Origin: Taenia hydatigena
Taxonomy: Eukaryota > Platyhelminthes > Cestoda > Cyclophyllidea > Taeniidae
Direction of reading: 5' to 3'
DNA: 64,000 nucleotides
Assembly: GCA_036345935.2 (NCBI GenBank)
Contig: JADWOT020000009.1
Location: forward strand, 7,211,381-7,275,380
The first letter of the stretch is position 1. The number at the start of each line of letters is the position of its first letter. The notes under the pieces were generated by a model, which saw only the letters and a list, made by a program, of their open reading frames with translations, did no database searches and had not been told where the DNA came from. The translations under genes were made by a program, and so were the position numbers. Below, piece by piece: positions 60,601 through 64,000 of this stretch.

Positions 60601-62395
60601 CCAAACGGTCGCGCATCTCCCTCATAAAACATCCCTTTGCCTCACGTCGTCCTGGTAGGTTTTGCCTTTTTGTATTTTCAGATCTCTTTTCTTGACCCAT
60701 TATCGCAGTTGTTTGGCATTTTCCGACATTCAGTCCATTTTTAAAACGGTATTGCTTAAAACCGAACCCATTGTTCCATGGGCTCTTGATTGGATCTGAT
60801 GCGCGTCAACATGCGCAAGGAACAACTCTTTGAAATATGCTCCTTTGTGCCAGGTTCCGTGAACGAGGCCAGTGACCCACCTCCCGGTCACGTGGGTAAG
60901 GCAGAACTGGCTACTGGATGCCTTTCCAACTACTTTCAGCCCTGTGACCATCCTGGCTCCAGATGTAATGAATCCTGCAGCTGCAGGAAAGCCGGCAACT
61001 TTTGTGAGAAATTTTGCCAATGCTCCGTTGGTTGTTCCAATCGGTGAGTCAGGGGAGTGCATGGGGTGAACCATCACAAGGTTGATTGCACTTGGTAGTG
61101 ATGTCGTTTGCATTTGTTACCAATGTCCCATAGGTGGCGCCCCGATTTTCTTATTTGGGCTCTCACACACGTAAACTAAGTAATGTAAGCGATTTCCTAC
61201 GAGGTCGCTGGAACACTTTGTGTTATGTTGGCCACTTTTCTTCGCAGTCAGAACATCTGTTACCTTACGCAAGTTTGACTACGTGACTCTGCTTTGGAAT
61301 TCGCATCTCGACATAGATTCACGGGTTGTCGGTGTCGCGGTCAATGCAACTCACGTGTGTGTCCTTGTGTGTTGGCCATTCGTGAATGCGACCCTGACCT
61401 CTGCCATTCCTGTGGCGCAGGCACATCCAGGCAGCCTTTGGTGGCAACCCAAGAGGCCGGTCTGAGTGTCGACGATAATGGCAATAGTAACTCAAGCCTG
61501 ACTCACGCAACCACCTGTCGCAATGTTGCCATTCAAAGGGGCCTACGCAAACATCTCCTCATGGCAAGCTCCGATGTTGCTGGGTGCGCTGTTCTCCTGC
61601 CTCATTTTTAGCTATGTTCTTTCTATTCATAACTATAATCCCACGCACGTGTAAGAGCTTGTTTCATTCAAATTTTGTTTCTTGTAGGTGGGGCATTTTT
61701 ATGAAAGATGGTGCAGAAAAAAATGAGTTTATCTACGAATACTGCGGGGAGATTATCAGTCAAGACGAGGCAGAGCGACGAGGCAAGATCTATGATCGAA
61801 CCATGTGCAGCTTCCTGTTTAACCTTAACCGTCAGTTTGCCGTGGATGCTATGCGCAAGGGAAACAAAATCAGATTTGCTAATCATTCCATCAATCCGAA
61901 TTGCTATGCTAAGGTTAGTTATTTTTTAATTACTCTTAGGTTCCTGGGACCAGTTTGAGCTCATTATACATCACGCATAATGCTCGTGCTGCTTCTTAGC
62001 TTTTGTCTCAGTTGCAGTTGCAAATTCCTTTTGATGTTATGCATCGAATACGCTACTAAAACGTCGCTGATCCATGAATTTAGGGTCTGATATTGTTTTA
62101 TTCTTCACTTTTTGAGTTACTTTGATTATCACGCACTTGAATTAGTGGCTTGGTTGACTATTCGTATCAGGTGTTGATGGTGAATGGAGACCATCGCATT
62201 GGCATCTTTGCGAAAAGAGCCGTCCAGCCGGGTGAGGAGCTCTTCTTCGACTACCGATATGGACCGACGCATCAGTTGAAATACGTGGGCATCGAGAGGG
62301 ACGATGAAATGGCGGTGGCTACGCAGGCTGCAGCCGTCGCTCTCATCGATGGCGGCATCAGTTCGGGCTTTGCGCCCTATGCTACAAACAACTGA
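57656..62395 (+). CDS. EZH2: EZH2 / Enhancer of zeste, histone H3-K27 methyltransferase (PRC2)
   Basis: Eleven exons: 57656-58111, 58525-58881, 59038-59232, 59305-59394, 59600-59803, 59901-60179, 60351-60654, 60854-61043, 61317-61583, 61688-61913 and 62171-62395 (TGA), about 930 residues versus 751 in human. It is the catalytic subunit of Polycomb repressive complex 2 and methylates H3 Lys27. Visible parts: EED-binding N-terminal helix region; [28 protein letters not shown]; a SANT-like segment ([27 protein letters not shown]); a basic region after an acidic insert; the CXC domain (NYFQPCDHP to CGAG); and a SET domain with [28 protein letters not shown] and [10 protein letters not shown]. The CXC end has an extra loop of about 20 residues. 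The intron after 60179 has a GC donor. The end of exon 5 (59803) is uncertain. No start codon occurs in the first exon; see the trans-splice site. Confidence 0.95.
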
Positions 62396-62510
62396 CCGTA
62401 TTAATCCTATTCCACGTAAGTTGCTTTGGGGCGAAGCCTTCTTTTGATTATGCCTCATGTTGGGTACCACCAAGTCCATTAACAATAGGCAGGATTACCT
62501 CTAATCCTAG

Positions 62511-62789
62511 TGGTAGACTTATTTGCTTTACTTCTGGGGCAGCTTCAGGGCGCGCAACTGGTCACTCACCTCTCGATTAATGACATTCTAGCATCGATAA
62601 GATCAGCCTTCAAAGCATTGCCATCTATCCGAAAAAACCTTGGCCAAAATCCTCATTATTGTGGATCGACTAGGTCGGGATTCCACCAGTCATTGCAGTA
62701 TTTTGGACGGATTTAAATTATGTCCTCTCTCCTTTAGGCCATCGAAGAAATTACAAAGGCTGCGTTTCGAGAGCTCGCTTTCCGTGTAA
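62511..62789 (+). CDS. Possible small two-exon ORF in the EZH2 3' region (weak)
   Basis: After an acceptor-like ctaatcctag, an open stretch 62511-62673 encodes LLGQLQGAQLVTHL and INDILASIRSAFKALPS, ending at AG|gtcggg. A strong acceptor (tgtcctctctcctttag) leads to 62738, where the joined frame ends in TAA at 62787-62789, five nt before AATAAA. A second frame of the last exon also reads well (AIEEITKAAFRELAFR). It may be a small third gene of the La-EZH2 unit, an alternative EZH2 3' end, or spliced 3' UTR. I do not recognise the product. Confidence 0.25.
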
Positions 62790-62793
62790 ACAA

Positions 62794-62799
62794 AATAAA
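62794..62799 (+). terminator. Polyadenylation signal AATAAA downstream of EZH2
   Basis: First AATAAA after the EZH2 stop, 399 nt downstream, and about 310 nt from the end of the convergent ASF1 coding region. Confidence 0.65.
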
Positions 62800-63107
62800 A
62801 GTATCCACGTTGGCGCACTTTCTTTTGTTTTAGTAACGCACGAAGTTTTTCTTATCCTAAGATAAGGCTGCTATCGGCACCACGCAACGGTCACCTTAAT
62901 CCCGCCGGGACCCATAAAGCGTAGTTGGCCTTAGTGCGACAAAAGTCAGCACTGAGACAACCAGTGTTTGATAGGTCGGGTGGAAGAGAGCAAGGAGAAG
63001 GGTTGTGAGCTTTACAATATCCGATAGCAGTGGCCGGACTGAGACCGGTTGGGCGTGTTGCAGGTATCGTTGCGGAAATGATACGAGTGTAAATATACAT
63101 GAATAAC

Positions 63108-64000
63108 TCAGAGCTGTTTGAGGGGTGAGTTCGAGGTGCGGGGTGCCAGTTCAGAATTTGGGGCAGCGCTGTTCTTTAACGAGGTCCGGTCGATGTCCGC
63201 CGCCTCGTTTTCGGTGTTGTTTTCGTCGGCAACTTCACCCAGATCGTCAATTTCCACCTCACATTCGTCATCCTCATCCTCGTCTTCATCCTCCGTTTCA
63301 TCATCTTCCTCACCCAGATCTTCTTCGCCAGCATCCTCGGCATCTGCCTCAATCTCCTCCTCATCTTCGCCTTCTTGTTCATCACCTTTTTCCTCACTCT
63401 TAGAATCCATCACTTCTAACATATCTACATCTTCCTCCTTTTGCTCTGGTTCAGGACAGCCGTCAAGCAAGCCATCACCCCAATCAATAGGGAATCGGGT
63501 AACACGGGGATCTGAGGAAATAATAGACCTCTCCAACTAAAGAGTAAGGCGACATGGATTTGACGTTACCTCGTTCAGTAAAGGCTCCGTGGGAGGTTCA
63601 TTGCGGAGTTCTTCTGATTTGTACTCATTGTTTACGTAATATCCTATACGGATGAATTCTTGCTCATGGTATAGAGCTTGTATTAGCACAACAGTAACCC
63701 CGACAAGGTCTTCGGGTGGGATTTTCTTCGGGTCAGGAGCGTTAACCTAACCATGCTGGAAATGCGGACAAGCATATTACCTCAAAAACAAATTGATGCC
63801 TGCCAACGGGAACGGGACCAACTAATATCGAATCCAAAGTTTGGTCCAGAGAAGAATTGTAGGCGCTGCCAACGTATACAACTTTCCACTCCAGATCTAC
63901 ACAACCGATGTTCAAGACTATTTCCTGAGTTACCATCTTCTAGGGGCTCGTGGCATTCGAACGTTATCCTAAACTTAAACATGTCAAAAAACGTGCCGGG
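63108..64000 (-). CDS. ASF1: Histone chaperone ASF1, 5' end outside the window
   Basis: Exons read right to left: 63934-64000 (continues beyond the window), 63781-63896, 63570-63746 and 63108-63536 (TGA). ASF1 binds histone H3-H4 dimers and hands them to CAF-1 or HIRA for nucleosome assembly. The immunoglobulin-like core is clear: [74 protein letters not shown] and [11 protein letters not shown]. About 15 N-terminal residues are missing at the window edge. The C-terminal tail, over 100 residues, is extremely acidic (long E/D runs), as in yeast Asf1 and unlike the short vertebrate tails; such tails aid histone binding. All introns are tiny (37, 34 and 33 nt). It converges on EZH2. Metazoans may have one or two copies, so no paralogue letter is given. 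Confidence 0.95.
63228..63420 (-). repeat. GA/GAC-rich acidic-codon tract in ASF1
   Basis: Imperfect GAN trinucleotide tract encoding the Glu/Asp-rich tail. The opposite strand is open as a Ser-rich frame of 140 codons, a shadow produced by the codon composition. Confidence 0.8.

Noticed and set aside
63118..63540. 140-codon Ser-rich frame on the plus strand
   Set aside because: It is the complement of the acidic-codon tract of ASF1, whose reading is proven by the conserved core.
1..64000. tRNA, rRNA, snRNA genes and CRISPR arrays
   Set aside because: No convincing tRNA A/B box pair (GGTTCAAAT at 51648 lies in an LTR and lacks partners), no rRNA blocks, no spaced direct repeats; the genome is eukaryotic.

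Overview
This window looks like nuclear DNA of a parasitic flatworm, most likely a tapeworm. All genes are split by GT-AG introns, with a few GC-AG introns. Very short introns (31-39 nt) occur alongside introns of several kilobases. Genes are spaced roughly 10 kb apart, and the DNA is AT-rich with T-rich sense strands. Small TGTA...TACA long terminal repeats (about 190 and 227 bp), one pair of which looks like a miniature LTR retrotransposon (TRIM), resemble in type the TRIM elements I recall from taeniid tapeworms. The species cannot be fixed from sequence alone.

Layout. (1) 1-15.5 kb: a plus-strand gene for a Ser/Arg/Lys-rich, probably disordered protein of unknown function. It is built from about 20 small exons, and nearly all introns split codons after the second base. 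(2) 15.5-28 kb: no supported gene, one clean solo LTR at 21.4 kb. (3) 28-38.3 kb: a plus-strand gene for a Cys-rich domain followed by eight CCP/sushi domains; its signal-peptide exon was not found. (4) 38.3-46 kb: nothing supported except a decayed LTR. (5) 46-49 kb: base skew switches to minus-strand transcription, with two weak candidate exons. (6) 49.1-50.9 kb: cyclin L on the minus strand, complete. (7) 51-55 kb: a cluster of at least seven LTR copies, some nested, filling the gap between divergent cyclin L and La. (8) 55.2-57.5 kb: La RNA-binding protein, complete. (9) 57.7-62.4 kb: EZH2/E(z) histone methyltransferase on the same strand, starting only 140 nt after La's polyadenylation signal. 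(10) 63.1-64 kb: histone chaperone ASF1 on the minus strand, convergent with EZH2 and cut by the window edge.

The 49-64 kb part is a nuclear RNA and chromatin neighbourhood: a transcription/splicing cyclin, a Pol III transcript chaperone, the PRC2 catalytic subunit and an H3-H4 chaperone. The most notable inference is that La and EZH2 form a polycistronic unit in which EZH2 mRNA is trans-spliced and takes its start codon from the spliced leader. The first EZH2 exon follows a strong acceptor, is open in phase 0 and has no in-frame ATG before conserved sequence. The second notable item is the all-symmetric, microexon-containing gene at 1.6-15.3 kb.
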